Positions 54,584-64,000 of a stretch of 64,000 nt of DNA are shown piece after piece. Where the stretch lies: contig BSNO01000001.1 of the NCBI GenBank assembly GCA_030160035.1, positions 434,001 through 498,000 on the forward strand, given 5' to 3'. Both the position numbers and the translations under genes were made by a program. The stretch is from Rhizobium albus (GTDB lineage: Bacteria > Pseudomonadota > Alphaproteobacteria > Rhizobiales > Rhizobiaceae). The notes beneath the pieces are model-generated. The model saw only the letters and a program-made list of their open reading frames with translations, did not search any database and had not been told where the DNA came from. Position 1 is the first letter of the stretch. Each line of letters starts with the position of its first letter.

Positions 54584-55735
54584 ATGGGTGGTGCCGGTTC
54601 CGCAAAATCCCCGCTCACCTGGGCCGTTCATCTCTCGGTGCTGCTGCTCGTCGTCCTTTGGACGCTGCCGACCGCAGGCCTCTTCATCTCCTCCTTCCGT
54701 GACAAGGACCAGTTGGCGATCTCCGGCTGGTGGACGGCACTCGCTGGCTCCACCCAGAACCTGCAGGCCCGCACCGGAACCTCCGACGACCAGGTCGAGC
54801 GCGACGGTGTGTTCATCCTCGAAGGCAATGTCTTTGGCGAGGGGAGCGGCACCGTGTCGGCGTTCGGCACGTCGGGCCTCAACCCGACGGAATACGAGCC
54901 CGGCGCCGAAGCGGAGCTTCGTGAAGGCGGGGTGCTGACTGTCGCCGAGGATGGTGCCTATGCGATCACCTCGCAGAGCGAGCTCGACCTGCCGCGCGGG
55001 GCACGCATCTTCTTCACCACCACCATCCCGCCACGCTTCACGCTCGACAATTACCGCGAAGTGCTGGCGTCTGAAGGGATCGGTCGGTCCTTCATCAACT
55101 CGCTGACGGTCACCATTCCCGCGACGATCATTCCGATCCTGATTGCCGCCTTCGCAGCCTACGCGCTCGCCTGGATGAAGTTTCCGGGCCGGGCACTCCT
55201 GATCGCCGTCATCGTTGGACTGCTGGTCGTGCCGCTGCAGATGTCGCTGATCCCGCTCTTGCGCATGTATAACGGCATCGGGGCCTTCTTTGGCGTGCCG
55301 GCGAAAACCTATCTCGGGATCTGGCTGGCCCATACGGGCTTCGGCCTGCCGCTCGCAGTCTATCTGCTGCGGAACTACATCGCCGGGCTGCCGCGCGAGA
55401 TCATGGAATCGGCGCGTGTCGACGGAGCGAGCGACTTCGAGATCTTCATGAAGATCGTGCTGCCGCTCTCTTTTCCGGCGCTCGCCTCCTTTGCAATCTT
55501 CCAGTTCCTCTGGACCTGGAACGACCTGCTCGTCGCCATGGTCTTCCTCGGCGCGCAGGACAGCGAACTGGTGCTCACCGGACGCCTGGTCAACCTTCTC
55601 GGATCACGCGGCGGCAACTGGGAAATCCTGACGGCTTCGGCCTTCATCACCATCCTGGTGCCGCTCGCCGTGTTCTTCACCCTCCAACGCTACCTCGTCC
55701 GCGGCCTTCTCGCGGGCTCCGTGAAAGGCGGATGA
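54584..55735 (+). CDS. aglG: Alpha-glucoside ABC transporter permease AglG
   Basis: 383 residues, longer than most MalG-type permeases because of an insertion of about 85 residues after TM1 (about 40-130: TGTSDDQVERDGVFILEGNV and following), predicted to be a small periplasmic beta-domain. The later core is standard, with the EAA loop ESARVDGASDFEIFMKIVLP. Starts one base after aglF. Confidence 0.92.
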   Translation: MGGAGSAKSPLTWAVHLSVLLLVVLWTLPTAGLFISSFRDKDQLAISGWWTALAGSTQNLQARTGTSDDQVERDGVFILEGNVFGEGSGTVSAFGTSGLNPTEYEPGAEAELREGGVLTVAEDGAYAITSQSELDLPRGARIFFTTTIPPRFTLDNYREVLASEGIGRSFINSLTVTIPATIIPILIAAFAAYALAWMKFPGRALLIAVIVGLLVVPLQMSLIPLLRMYNGIGAFFGVPAKTYLGIWLAHTGFGLPLAVYLLRNYIAGLPREIMESARVDGASDFEIFMKIVLPLSFPALASFAIFQFLWTWNDLLVAMVFLGAQDSELVLTGRLVNLLGSRGGNWEILTASAFITILVPLAVFFTLQRYLVRGLLAGSVKGG

Positions 55736-55745
55736 TCCTCCCACT

Positions 55746-57425
55746 ATGACGATTGCCATGAACGATTTGACCGAAAACGCGACATTGCTCACCGACAAGG
55801 CTGCCGATCACGACTGGTGGCGCGGCGCGGTGATCTACCAGATCTATCCACGCTCGTTTCAGGACACGAGCGGCGACGGCATCGGCGACCTTGCCGGTAT
55901 CGCGCAGCGTATCCCCTACATCGCGTCACTCGGTGTGGATGCGATCTGGATTTCGCCATTCTTCACCTCGCCGATGAAGGATTTCGGCTACGACGTGTCG
56001 GATTATCTGAGCGTCGATCCGATGTTCGGCACCGTGCATGATTTCGACGATGTCATTGCCGCCGCACATGCCCACGGGCTGAAGGTGATGATCGACCTCG
56101 TAATTTCCCACACGGCCGACATCCATCCGTGGTTCGTCGAAAGCCGATCCAGCAAGGACAATGCAAAAGCCGATTGGTATGTCTGGGCCGATGCCAAGGA
56201 CGATGGCAGCCCGCCCAACAACTGGCTGTCGATCTTTGGTGGCACGGCCTGGGAGTGGGATTCCACGCGTTGCCAGTACTACCTGCACAACTTCCTGACG
56301 TCGCAGCCCGACCTCAATTTCCACAATGAGGACGTGCAGGCGGCGGTCCTCGATGTGGCGCGCTTCTGGCTCGACCGCGGTGTCGACGGCTTCAGGCTCG
56401 ACACGATCAATTTCTACTTCCACGACCGGCAGCTGCGCGACAATCCGAGCCTGCCGGTGGAGCGCCGCAACGCGAAGACGGCGCCCGCGGTGAACCCCTA
56501 CAATTTCCAGGAGCACCTCTATTCCAAGAGTCAGCCGGAGAATGTCGAGTTCCTGCGCCGCTTGCGAGCGTTGATGAACGAATATCCGGCGATCGCGGCT
56601 GTCGGCGAAATCGGTGACAGCCAGCGCGGGCTGGAACTGATGGCCGAATATACCGGCGGTGGCGACAAGATGCAGATGTGCTACGCCTTCGATTTCCTGG
56701 CGCCGGAAGTGCCGACGGTGGAGAGTGTCGAAGAGGTGTTCACAACGCTGCGCCAAGCTTCGGAAGATGCGTGGCCGTGCTGGGCGATGTCGAACCACGA
56801 TGTCGTGCGCCCAGCGACCCGCTGGGGCGACCATGTGCGCGACCGCACGGCCTATATGAAGCTGCTTGCCGGCCTCATGGCATCGCTGCGCGGCTCGCTC
56901 TGCATCTATCAGGGCGAGGAACTGGGTCTGACCGAGGCGGACATTGCTTACGATCAACTCCAGGATCCGTATGGCATTCGTTTCTGGCCGAAGTTCAAGG
57001 GTCGTGACGGCTGCCGCACGCCGATGGTCTGGGATGGCGATGGCGTGAATGCCGGGTTTTCCAACGGCCGCCCGTGGCTTCCGATCCCCGGCGACCATCT
57101 CGGTCTCGCGGTCGACAAGCAGGACCACGTCCAAGGCTCGATGTTGAACCACTACCGAAAGATCCTGGCGTTTCGGAAGGCGCATGAGGCGCTGCGCGTC
57201 GGCACCATGTCGATCCTGAAAGCCGAAGACGGCATCCTGATCATCGAGCGCAAGGCGGGTGACGAGACGATCCTGTGCGTCTTCAACCTGTCGGATGAGC
57301 GTCGGGATGTGGCGCTGGAAAGACCCGGCATGCAGGCGATCAGCGATCATGATTTTTCTGGGCTTTACCGCGATGGCACCGTCCACCTCGGTGCCTACGA
57401 TGCGTTTTTCGGCAAGACGGACTGA
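55746..57425 (+). CDS. aglA: Alpha-glucosidase AglA (GH13)
   Basis: Cytoplasmic hydrolase of imported alpha-glucosides, 559 residues (555 from the second ATG at 55758). GH13 landmarks: YQIYPRSFQDTSGDGIGDLA near the start, nucleophile D219 in GFRLDTINF, acid/base E288 in AAVGEIGDS, and D352 in SNHDVVRP. No signal peptide. It would release glucose for the Entner-Doudoroff genes encoded further on. Confidence 0.94.
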   Translation: MTIAMNDLTENATLLTDKAADHDWWRGAVIYQIYPRSFQDTSGDGIGDLAGIAQRIPYIASLGVDAIWISPFFTSPMKDFGYDVSDYLSVDPMFGTVHDFDDVIAAAHAHGLKVMIDLVISHTADIHPWFVESRSSKDNAKADWYVWADAKDDGSPPNNWLSIFGGTAWEWDSTRCQYYLHNFLTSQPDLNFHNEDVQAAVLDVARFWLDRGVDGFRLDTINFYFHDRQLRDNPSLPVERRNAKTAPAVNPYNFQEHLYSKSQPENVEFLRRLRALMNEYPAIAAVGEIGDSQRGLELMAEYTGGGDKMQMCYAFDFLAPEVPTVESVEEVFTTLRQASEDAWPCWAMSNHDVVRPATRWGDHVRDRTAYMKLLAGLMASLRGSLCIYQGEELGLTEADIAYDQLQDPYGIRFWPKFKGRDGCRTPMVWDGDGVNAGFSNGRPWLPIPGDHLGLAVDKQDHVQGSMLNHYRKILAFRKAHEALRVGTMSILKAEDGILIIERKAGDETILCVFNLSDERRDVALERPGMQAISDHDFSGLYRDGTVHLGAYDAFFGKTD

Positions 57426-57445
57426 GGGTCGGGAGGAAACGTCGA

Positions 57446-57473
57446 GTACGAATGGCCGCAGGGCCATTCGTAC
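57446..57473 (+). promoter_or_regulatory. Perfect stem-loop between aglA and aglK
   Basis: 12-bp perfect stem GTACGAATGGCC / GGCCATTCGTAC with loop GCAG, ending 15 bases before the aglK ATG. The ribosome site (GGGGAG) lies just after the stem. It may stabilise the mRNA or limit ribosome access to aglK. Confidence 0.7.
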
Positions 57474-57488
57474 GGACAGGGGAGCGAA

Positions 57489-58577
57489 ATGACTGCACTG
57501 CAGCTCAAGAACATCAAAAAATCCTATGGCACCGTGGATGTGATCCACGGTGTCGATTTGGACATACAGGAAGGCGAATTCGTCGTCTTCGTCGGCCCGT
57601 CCGGCTGCGGGAAATCCACGCTTCTGCGCATGATCGCGGGGCTTGAGGAAATTTCCGGCGGTACGCTTTCGATCGGCGGGCAGGTCGTCAACGACATCCC
57701 GCCGTCCAAGCGCGGCATTGCGATGGTGTTCCAGTCCTACGCGCTCTATCCACACATGACGGTCTACGACAACATGGCTTTCGGCATGCGGATCGCGAAG
57801 GAAAGCAAGGAAGAGATCGACCGGCGCGTGCGCGCCGCAGCCGACATCCTCCAGCTGACTCAGTATCTCGACCGTCTGCCGAAGGCGCTGTCCGGCGGGC
57901 AGAGGCAGCGCGTGGCTATCGGGCGCGCCATCTGCCGCGATCCGAAGGTGTTTCTGTTCGACGAGCCGCTATCGAACCTCGATGCCGCACTGCGCGTGGC
58001 TACCCGCATCGAGATCGCCAAGCTGCATGAATCCATGCCGGACACGACGATGATCTACGTCACGCATGATCAGGTCGAAGCGATGACGCTTGCCGATCGC
58101 ATCGTCGTTCTGTCGGCCGGCCGCATCGAACAGGTCGGTTCGCCGATGGAGCTTTACCATCACCCGGCAAATCTCTTCGTTGCGCAGTTCATCGGATCGC
58201 CGGCGATGAACATTCTTCCTGCGCGGGTCGAAAAGGCGGGGGCCGAAACCATCGTCACGCTCACCGGCGGCAGGCAGGCCTTTCTCGATATCGCGACCGA
58301 TGCGTCGCAGCAGGGCAAGCCGGCGAAATTCGGCGTGCGTCCGGAAGACCTGACGGTCGCGCAAGGGGAAGACTATCTGTTCGAGGGCCAAGTCGCCTTG
58401 TCCGAAGCGCTCGGCGAGGTGACGCTCTATTACATCGAGGGCCTGGTGGAGGGCGAACCGATCGTCGTGAAGGTGCCAGGCAACCAGCCGGTGCGGCGCG
58501 GCGAGTCGGTGCGCTTCACGGCGGACCGCTCCAAGCTGCATCTTTTCGATGCGGAAGGGCTCAGCTACCGGCGATAA
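57489..58577 (+). CDS. aglK: Alpha-glucoside ABC transporter ATP-binding protein AglK
   Basis: MalK/UgpC-type ATPase, 362 residues. Walker [10 protein letters not shown] (36-44), signature [17 protein letters not shown], Walker [13 protein letters not shown], and switch His in [16 protein letters not shown]. The C-terminal TOBE/regulatory domain occupies about 235-362. Completes the AglEFGK transporter. Confidence 0.95.
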   Translation: MTALQLKNIKKSYGTVDVIHGVDLDIQEGEFVVFVGPSGCGKSTLLRMIAGLEEISGGTLSIGGQVVNDIPPSKRGIAMVFQSYALYPHMTVYDNMAFGMRIAKESKEEIDRRVRAAADILQLTQYLDRLPKALSGGQRQRVAIGRAICRDPKVFLFDEPLSNLDAALRVATRIEIAKLHESMPDTTMIYVTHDQVEAMTLADRIVVLSAGRIEQVGSPMELYHHPANLFVAQFIGSPAMNILPARVEKAGAETIVTLTGGRQAFLDIATDASQQGKPAKFGVRPEDLTVAQGEDYLFEGQVALSEALGEVTLYYIEGLVEGEPIVVKVPGNQPVRRGESVRFTADRSKLHLFDAEGLSYRR

Positions 58578-58709
58578 CGGATCTCTTGAAGCTGGATTGG
58601 CGGTGCGGCGCGCACGATGTCGTGAGCACGGCGTGACCATGAAACTTGGGCTGAACCGACTCGTATCTTCGTTGTCCCATTTGGAGGACGAGGAACTGCG
58701 GAGGTCACC

Positions 58710-59261
58710 ATGCTCAAGACGCTTTCCCTATCGCTTGCTATCACGTCGACGCTTATAGCTGGCGTTGCAATTGCCCAGAGCAATCCCACCGTCGGCGGCG
58801 CGCCGATGCTCGAGACGATGAACATCGTCGAGAATGCGGTCAATTCGCCTGTCCACACCACTCTGGTCGCAGCCGTGCAGGCCGCCGATCTCGTCGACAC
58901 GCTGGCGGGCGAGGGGCCGTTCACGGTCTTTGCTCCGGTGAATGACGGCTTTTCCGCCCTGCCGGCCGGTACCGTCGACACGCTCCTGATGCCGGAAAAC
59001 AAGGATCAGCTCGTCAAGGTGCTGACCGCGCATGTCGTAGCCGGACGCCTTTCGGGCGGCGAGTTGAAACGCGACGTTCAGGCCAACAACGGTCGGCTCG
59101 AATTGACCACGGTCAGCGGAGACACGCTCATCGTGATGGAAGCGGGCAACGGCCTGTCGCTGATGGACGAAAGTGGCGGCACGTCGACGATCACCATCGC
59201 CGACGTCAACCAGTCCAACGGCGTCATCCATGTCGTCAACAATGTCCTCGTGCCGCAATAA
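58710..59261 (+). CDS. Secreted fasciclin-domain protein
   Basis: 183 residues: a signal peptide (LSLSLAITSTLIAGVAIAQ) and one FAS1 domain. FAS1 motifs are LVDTLAGEGPFTVFAPVNDG, LVKVLTAHVVAGRL and GVIHVVNNVLVPQ. Such proteins act in adhesion or matrix binding, but the role here is unknown. Separated from aglK by 132 bases and followed by its own terminator. Confidence 0.9.
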   Translation: MLKTLSLSLAITSTLIAGVAIAQSNPTVGGAPMLETMNIVENAVNSPVHTTLVAAVQAADLVDTLAGEGPFTVFAPVNDGFSALPAGTVDTLLMPENKDQLVKVLTAHVVAGRLSGGELKRDVQANNGRLELTTVSGDTLIVMEAGNGLSLMDESGGTSTITIADVNQSNGVIHVVNNVLVPQ

Positions 59262-59278
59262 CAGTCTGATACCGACAG

Positions 59279-59314
59279 GCATCGGGGCGGCGGGGCCGTC
59301 CCGGTGCTTTGATT
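59279..59314 (+). terminator. Rho-independent terminator after the fasciclin gene
   Basis: 12-bp stem with two G-U pairs (GCATCGGGGCGG at 59279-59290, CCGTCCCGGTGC at 59296-59307), a five-base loop, then TTTGATT. It separates the fasciclin gene from convergent edd. Confidence 0.7.
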
Positions 59315-61130
59315 AGTAAAGAACGCTTGCGCCTTCGCTGGCCGGGCCGGCGACGGCGCGGAAGGCTGCGAAGAGTTCGCGTCCCATGCCGAAGCCATTG
59401 TCGGTCAGATCGGCTGTCACAGGATCGCGGGCTGCCCATTCGGCGGCATCGACCAGCACCGACAATTCGCCGGTGACGGCATCGACACGCACGATATCGC
59501 CTTCACGAACGCGCGCGATCGGGCCGCCATCGGCTGCTTCGGGCGTCACGTGAATCGCGGCGGGAACCTTGCCGGATGCGCCCGACATGCGCCCGTCGGT
59601 GACGAGGGCGACGCGGAAACCGCGGTCCTGCAGCACGCCGAGCGAGGGTGTCAGCTTGTGGAGCTCTGGCATGCCGTTCGCCTTCGGTCCCTGGAAGCGG
59701 ATGACAGCGACGAAATCCTGATTCAATTCGCCGGCCTTGAACGCGTCGATCAGCGACTGCTGGTCGTGGAAGACCTTCGCCGGCGCCTCGATCACATGGC
59801 GATCCGGCTTTACGGCCGAGATCTTGACGACGGCGTTGCCAATATTGCCGCTGAGCATCTTGAGGCCGCCGGTCGGCTGGAAAGGTGCATCGACCGTCGC
59901 CAGAATCTTCGGCTCTGCGCTCTCCTTGAGCGCGGGGCGCCGTTCGATCGCGCCGGCTGCGTCCATGCCGATTTCGATGGCATAGGGCTGAAGTCCCTGG
60001 CCGTAGACCGTGCGCACATCGTCGTGCAGCAGGCCTTTGGAGAGCAACTGGCCGATGAGATAACCCATGCCGCCCGCTGCATGGAAATGGTTCACGTCGG
60101 CAAGGCCGTTTGGATAGACGCGCGCAAGCAGCGGGACCACGTCCGACAGTTCGGAAATGTCTTCCCAGGTGAGCCGGATACCGGCCGATCGGGCCATGGC
60201 GACGAGGTGCAGCGTGTGGTTGGTCGATCCGCCGGTTGCATGAAGGCCGACGACACCGTTGACGATCGAGCGTTCGTCGATCATCTCGCCGGCGGGTGTG
60301 AATTCATTGCCAAGCGCGGTGATTGCCAGTGCGCGGCGGGTCGCTTCCTTGGTCAAGGCATCGCGCAGCGGCGTGTTCGGATTGACGAAGGATGCGCCCG
60401 GCAGATGGAAGCCCATGATCTCCATCAGCATCTGGTTGGAATTGGCAGTGCCGTAGAAGGTGCAGGTCCCAGGCCCGTGGTAGGACTTGGATTCCGCCTC
60501 TAGCAATTCCTCGCGGCCGACCTTGCCCTCGGCGTAGAGCTGGCGGATGCGGGCTTTCTCGTCGTTGGGGAGGCCAGTCGTCATCGGACCGGCCGGTACG
60601 AAGATTGCCGGCAGATGGCCGAATGTCATCGCCGCGATCATGAGGCCCGGCACGATCTTGTCGCAGACGCCGAGATAGAGCGCTGCGTCGAACATGTTGT
60701 GCGACAGACCGATGCCTGCCGACATCGCGATCACGTCACGCGAGAAGAGCGAGAGCTCCATGCCCGGCTGGCCCTGCGTGACACCATCGCACATGGCCGG
60801 CACGCCGCCTGCGACCTGGGCAACCCCACCGGCTTCGCGCGCTGCCTCGCGGATCATGTCCGGAAACCGCTCGTAAGGCTGGTGGGCCGAAAGCATGTCG
60901 TTATAGGCGGTGATGATGCCGAGGTTCGGCAGGCGGTCGCCCGCCAGCGCTTCCTTGTCGGTCGGGCCACAGGCGGCAAAGCCGTGGGCGAGGTTGCCGC
61001 AGGCCAGAGCAGAGCGATGCGGCCCTTGACCGGCGGCACGGCGGACGCGGTCGATATAGGCTTCGCGCGTCGGCTTGGAGCGCTCTACGAGGCGCCGGGT
61101 GATGGTTTCGATGCGTGTATCCGCAGCCAT
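59313..61130 (-). CDS. edd: 6-phosphogluconate dehydratase Edd
   Basis: First committed enzyme of the Entner-Doudoroff pathway; converts 6-phosphogluconate to 2-keto-3-deoxy-6-phosphogluconate. 605 residues, usual for the IlvD/Edd family. Fe-S and active-site regions are seen in [32 protein letters not shown] and [20 protein letters not shown]. Near the C-terminus are [20 protein letters not shown] and [16 protein letters not shown]. Last gene of zwf-pgl-edd. Confidence 0.95.
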   Translation of the reverse strand: MAADTRIETITRRLVERSKPTREAYIDRVRRAAGQGPHRSALACGNLAHGFAACGPTDKEALAGDRLPNLGIITAYNDMLSAHQPYERFPDMIREAAREAGGVAQVAGGVPAMCDGVTQGQPGMELSLFSRDVIAMSAGIGLSHNMFDAALYLGVCDKIVPGLMIAAMTFGHLPAIFVPAGPMTTGLPNDEKARIRQLYAEGKVGREELLEAESKSYHGPGTCTFYGTANSNQMLMEIMGFHLPGASFVNPNTPLRDALTKEATRRALAITALGNEFTPAGEMIDERSIVNGVVGLHATGGSTNHTLHLVAMARSAGIRLTWEDISELSDVVPLLARVYPNGLADVNHFHAAGGMGYLIGQLLSKGLLHDDVRTVYGQGLQPYAIEIGMDAAGAIERRPALKESAEPKILATVDAPFQPTGGLKMLSGNIGNAVVKISAVKPDRHVIEAPAKVFHDQQSLIDAFKAGELNQDFVAVIRFQGPKANGMPELHKLTPSLGVLQDRGFRVALVTDGRMSGASGKVPAAIHVTPEAADGGPIARVREGDIVRVDAVTGELSVLVDAAEWAARDPVTADLTDNGFGMGRELFAAFRAVAGPASEGASVLY

Positions 61131-61190
61131 GGTTCGCTATCCCGTTGTCAGTTCGGTTCGGCTTTCTTGAGCCGAGGCGAAGATCGGGCG

Positions 61191-61910
61191 TCAGGGCGCC
61201 CAGTAGATGTGGATCGGCGCCGGCGCATGGGCGAACACGGCGCGGATCGGCATGTCGTTTGCGTCTTCTCCAGCCAGCGCCTGGTCGAGCACTTGGCGCT
61301 TCTCGCCGCCTTCGATGTGCAGCACCACAAGGGGCGCTTCGACGATGCGCGGCAGCGTCAGCGTCAATCGCGGTTCGCCGGCGCCCGGCGCTTCCATCGA
61401 CAGAACCGACGTCGGCATGCCGGGGTCGATCGCTTCCGCCAGCCGGTCGCCATCGGGAAAGAAAGACGCGGTGTGGCCATCTGTTCCAAGACCCAAGATG
61501 GCAACTTCGATCGGCCGGGGCAAGGCGTCGATCACGCCCGACGCGCGGTCGGCGGCGAGATGAACGTCTGGCGCATCGTTGAACAGCGGCACGAAGCGCG
61601 CGCGTGCGGCGCGACCGACCAGCAGGTTTTCCACCACGAGCTTCTGGTTGGATCGCTCGTGCGTTTCGGGCACGAACCGCTCGTCGATCAGCGTAACGGT
61701 GACCTGGTCCCAGGCGAGTTCCTTGCCGGACAAGGCCTTGAAGAAGGCCTTTGGCGTAGAGCCGCCCGACACTGCGAGCGTCGCGCGGCCCCGCAGGCCG
61801 ATGGCAGCCTTCAAGGCTTCCGCAACGGCCTCGGCGAGCGCTTCGGCCAGTTCCGAGCGATCGGCAAATTCGTGGAATTCCGGCGACACTCCCATCGGAT
61901 CAGTGCTCAT
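61191..61910 (-). CDS. pgl: 6-phosphogluconolactonase
   Basis: Hydrolyses 6-phosphogluconolactone; 239 residues of the SugarP_isomerase/NagB-like family. Motifs: RATLAVSGGSTPKAFFKALS, VTLIDERFVPETHERSNQKL and VAILGLGTDGHTASFFPDGD. The ATG at 61910 lies inside the end of zwf (11-base overlap). 60 bases separate it from edd. Confidence 0.94.
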   Translation of the reverse strand: MSTDPMGVSPEFHEFADRSELAEALAEAVAEALKAAIGLRGRATLAVSGGSTPKAFFKALSGKELAWDQVTVTLIDERFVPETHERSNQKLVVENLLVGRAARARFVPLFNDAPDVHLAADRASGVIDALPRPIEVAILGLGTDGHTASFFPDGDRLAEAIDPGMPTSVLSMEAPGAGEPRLTLTLPRIVEAPLVVLHIEGGEKRQVLDQALAGEDANDMPIRAVFAHAPAPIHIYWAP

Positions 61911-63372
61911 GCCAGGTGCGGCCGTCGCGTTCGATGAGTGCGATCGCCTGGCTGGGGCCAGACGTGCCCGCCGTATAGCCCTGAACCTGCTGGCCCGTTT
62001 CTTCCCACGCCTTCAGGATCGGATCGACCCAGCGCCACGCCGCCTCGACCTCGTCGCGGCGCATGAACAGCGTCTGGTTGTTGCGGATGACGTCGAGGAG
62101 CAGCCGCTCGTAGGCGTCGGGGTTTCGCACATCGAAATTCTCGGCAAAGGTCATGTCCAGCGGCACGTGACGCAGGCGCATGCCACCCGGGCCCGGATCC
62201 TTGATCATGATCCACTGCTTGACCGCTTCGTCCGGCTGCAGGCGAATAACCAGTTGATTGGCGATGACGCGGCCGGCGCTCTCGTCGAAGATGGAATGCG
62301 GGATCGGCTTGAAGGCGATGACGATTTCGGACGCCCGCTCGGCCATGCGCTTGCCGGTGCGCAGATAGAATGGCACGCCGGCCCAGCGCCAGTTGCCGAT
62401 TTCGGCCTTGATGGCGACGAAGGTTTCGGTGTTCGAGGTGCCGCTCTCCAGCTCGTCGAGATAGCCCTTGACCGGCCCGCCTGCCGATGCACCCGCGCGA
62501 TACTGGCCGCGAACGGTCATCTGCTGAACATTGCGGCTGGTGATCGGGCGCAGTGCGCGCAGCACTTTCAGCTTTTCATCGCGCACGGCCTCTGCGTCCA
62601 TGGACGACGGCGGCTCCATGGCGACGAGGCAGAGCAGCTGCATGATATGGTTTTGCACCATGTCGCGCAGCGCGCCGGCGGTATCGTAATAGCCGGCCCG
62701 CCCTTCCAGCCCGACGCTTTCGGCAACCGTTATCTGAACGTGGTCGATATGCGCGGAATTCCACAGCGGCTCGTAAAGCGCGTTGGCAAAGCGCAGCGCC
62801 ATCAGGTTCTGCACCGTCTCCTTGCCGAGATAGTGGTCGATGCGGAAGACCTGCTCTTCGCGGAAAACGCTGCCGATCGTGTCGTTCAGCTGCCGCGCCG
62901 AGGCGAGGTCGCGCCCGATGGGTTTTTCCACGACGATGCGGGTCTTGTCGGTGATCAGCCCGTGGTCGCGGATGTGCTGGGAGATATCGCCGAAGAGCGA
63001 AGGCGACACGGCGAGATAGAAGGCGCGAATGCGATCTTCGCCCTCACTCAACAAGTCCTTGAGATCATCCCATCCCTTGTCGGATTTGGCGTCTACCGCG
63101 ACGTAGAAGAGGCGCGCGAGGAACTTCTCGACCTCGGCTTCGTCGAGGCCGCCATTGCCGACATGTTCGACCAGCGCGGCGCGTGCGAATTCGCGGAATT
63201 CGTCATGGGAAAGCTCGGAGCGGGATGCTCCGATGATGCGGGTCGGCTCCGTCAACTGGCCCGCTTCCTGGCGGTGATACAGCGCCGGAAGGAGCTTGCG
63301 CTCGGAAAGGTCGCCCGTACCGCCGAACACGACATAGTCGAAAGGATCGACCGGAATGATCTGGCTGCTCAT
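61900..63372 (-). CDS. zwf: Glucose-6-phosphate 1-dehydrogenase Zwf
   Basis: Oxidises glucose 6-phosphate to the lactone; 490 residues. The ATG at 63372 has GGAC about 9 bases upstream; a TTG at 63390 would add six residues. NADP loop VVFGGTGDLSERKLLPALY, active-site RIDHYLGKETVQNLMALRFA and KPIGRDLASARQLN are diagnostic. First gene of the leftward zwf-pgl-edd operon. Confidence 0.96.
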   Translation of the reverse strand: MSSQIIPVDPFDYVVFGGTGDLSERKLLPALYHRQEAGQLTEPTRIIGASRSELSHDEFREFARAALVEHVGNGGLDEAEVEKFLARLFYVAVDAKSDKGWDDLKDLLSEGEDRIRAFYLAVSPSLFGDISQHIRDHGLITDKTRIVVEKPIGRDLASARQLNDTIGSVFREEQVFRIDHYLGKETVQNLMALRFANALYEPLWNSAHIDHVQITVAESVGLEGRAGYYDTAGALRDMVQNHIMQLLCLVAMEPPSSMDAEAVRDEKLKVLRALRPITSRNVQQMTVRGQYRAGASAGGPVKGYLDELESGTSNTETFVAIKAEIGNWRWAGVPFYLRTGKRMAERASEIVIAFKPIPHSIFDESAGRVIANQLVIRLQPDEAVKQWIMIKDPGPGGMRLRHVPLDMTFAENFDVRNPDAYERLLLDVIRNNQTLFMRRDEVEAAWRWVDPILKAWEETGQQVQGYTAGTSGPSQAIALIERDGRTWHEH

Positions 63373-63405
63373 CGCATCAAGTCCCTGCAATCGGTGTCGT
63401 CGAGG

Positions 63406-63429
63406 TTTTTAATCTAATCGATTTAAAAA
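63406..63429. promoter_or_regulatory. AT-rich inverted element upstream of zwf
   Basis: Arms TTTTTAA and TTAAAAA flank an AATCGATT core (63416-63423) 34 bases before the zwf ATG, in otherwise GC-rich DNA. Likely promoter region. It does not match the HexR consensus as I know it. Confidence 0.35.
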
Positions 63430-63460
63430 GGCCATAGCATGGCGACGATTTTGGCTGGCC

Positions 63461-64000
63461 TCAGATGCGGTCACGCAGCGAAAACCATGTCATCGCCAGG
63501 AAAAGAAGCGGTTGACGCAAGCGCGTTCCGCCGGGGAAAGCTGGGATCTTGAGGCGCTCGAACTGGGCGAGCCGGCTACGGTCGCCGAGCACCGCATCTG
63601 CGTAAAGCTTGCCGCAATAGTTCGACAGTTTAACCCCATGGCCCGAGTAGCCACCGATCGTGATCACATGCGGCATCACTTCGCGCACGAAGGGCTGGCG
63701 CGGCATGGTGATCGCGACCGACCCGCCCCAGGCATGGGTGATGTCGATATCGCCGAGATCCGGGTAGATTTCGGCGATCTGCTTGCGGATGTGCGACTTG
63801 ATGTCGGTGGGGCTTTCCGACGTGTATGCCTCGCGCCCGCCGAAGAGCAGCCGCCCATCGAGGCTCTTGCGGAAGTAGCGCACCACGAAGCGGCTGTCGT
63901 CCACAGCTTCGCCACCCGGAATGATGGTCGGCGCGCTGATCGGAACTGTCGCCCCGATGAAAGAGCGGATCGGCATCACATGCGCAGCTGTCACCGGCTC
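63461..64000 (-). CDS. FAD-dependent oxidoreductase, C-terminal part (window edge)
   Basis: The frame is open to the window edge, so only the last 180 residues or so are seen. They match the end of DAO-family enzymes such as OrdL/gamma-glutamylputrescine oxidase: FVVRYFRKSLDGRLLFGGRE, ITHAWGGSVAITMPRQPFVR and ITIGGYSGHGVKLSNYCGKL. GGYSGHGV is the C-terminal FAD-contact loop. The substrate cannot be told from this part. Transcribed in the same direction as zwf, ending 89 bases upstream of it. Confidence 0.85.
   Translation of the reverse strand, partial: EPVTAAHVMPIRSFIGATVPISAPTIIPGGEAVDDSRFVVRYFRKSLDGRLLFGGREAYTSESPTDIKSHIRKQIAEIYPDLGDIDITHAWGGSVAITMPRQPFVREVMPHVITIGGYSGHGVKLSNYCGKLYADAVLGDRSRLAQFERLKIPAFPGGTRLRQPLLFLAMTWFSLRDRI

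Noticed and set aside
55926-57755. 600-codon minus-strand open frame opposite aglA and aglK
   Set aside because: Antisense shadow across two clear genes; composition is skewed to Arg/His/Val and no domain can be recognised.
63406-63429. HexR site upstream of zwf
   Set aside because: The AT-rich element is not a good match to the TGTAATTAAATTACA-like consensus, and its arms and core are not centred on the same point.

Overview
The window is one GC-rich chromosomal block from an alphaproteobacterium of the Rhizobiales (Hyphomicrobiales). This rests on three things: rhizobial-type motility genes (visN/visR, rem, cheD/cheT, motC/motD/motE, flaF/flbT); a gene order that closely follows the motility region I know from Sinorhizobium and Agrobacterium; and the same downstream block of folD, an alpha-glucoside (agl) operon and zwf-pgl-edd. 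No rRNA, tRNA, CRISPR array or insertion sequence was seen.

Layout. 1-3621: end of the chemotaxis operon (cheW partial, cheR, cheB, cheY, cheD, cheT). 3769-22777: fliF, the master regulators visN and visR, a leftward motA-fliM-fliN-fliG-flhB operon, then a long rightward operon (DUF1217 gene, flgF, fliI, flgB, flgC, fliE, flgG, flgA, flgI, motE, flgH, fliL, fliP). 23038-25206: two tandem flagellin genes. 25298-32918: a complete pseudaminic acid pathway (leftward pseC-F-G-H-I, divergent pseB) ending in a TPR-glycosyltransferase that resembles Caulobacter FlmG. 33074-49672: a second motility block (FliH-like, motB, motC, motD/fliK, lytic transglycosylase, rem, flgE, flgK, flgL, flaF, flbT, flgD, fliQ, flhA, fliR) and a tail of small divergent proteins (FliJ-like, FlgJ-type rod protein, FlgN-like, FliL-like). 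49762-59261: folD, a LacI-family regulator divergent from aglE-F-G-A-K, and a fasciclin protein. 59313-63372: leftward Entner-Doudoroff genes zwf-pgl-edd. The window ends inside an FAD-dependent oxidoreductase.

How the genes work together. Che proteins set the level of phosphorylated CheY, which acts on FliM/FliN/FliG. VisN/VisR and then Rem are expected to switch on the flagellar operons. FlhA/FlhB/FliP/FliQ/FliR with FliI form the exporter, and FlaF/FlbT control flagellin synthesis. The Pse cassette would make CMP-pseudaminic acid, which the FlmG-like enzyme would attach to the two adjacent flagellins. This glycosylation island inside an otherwise standard rhizobial motility locus is the most distinctive content. 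The agl and zwf-pgl-edd genes form a separate route from alpha-glucosides to glucose and the Entner-Doudoroff pathway.

Starts were chosen by reading Shine-Dalgarno sequences and overlaps by eye. No similarity search was run, so family assignments rest on recognised motifs, length and context.
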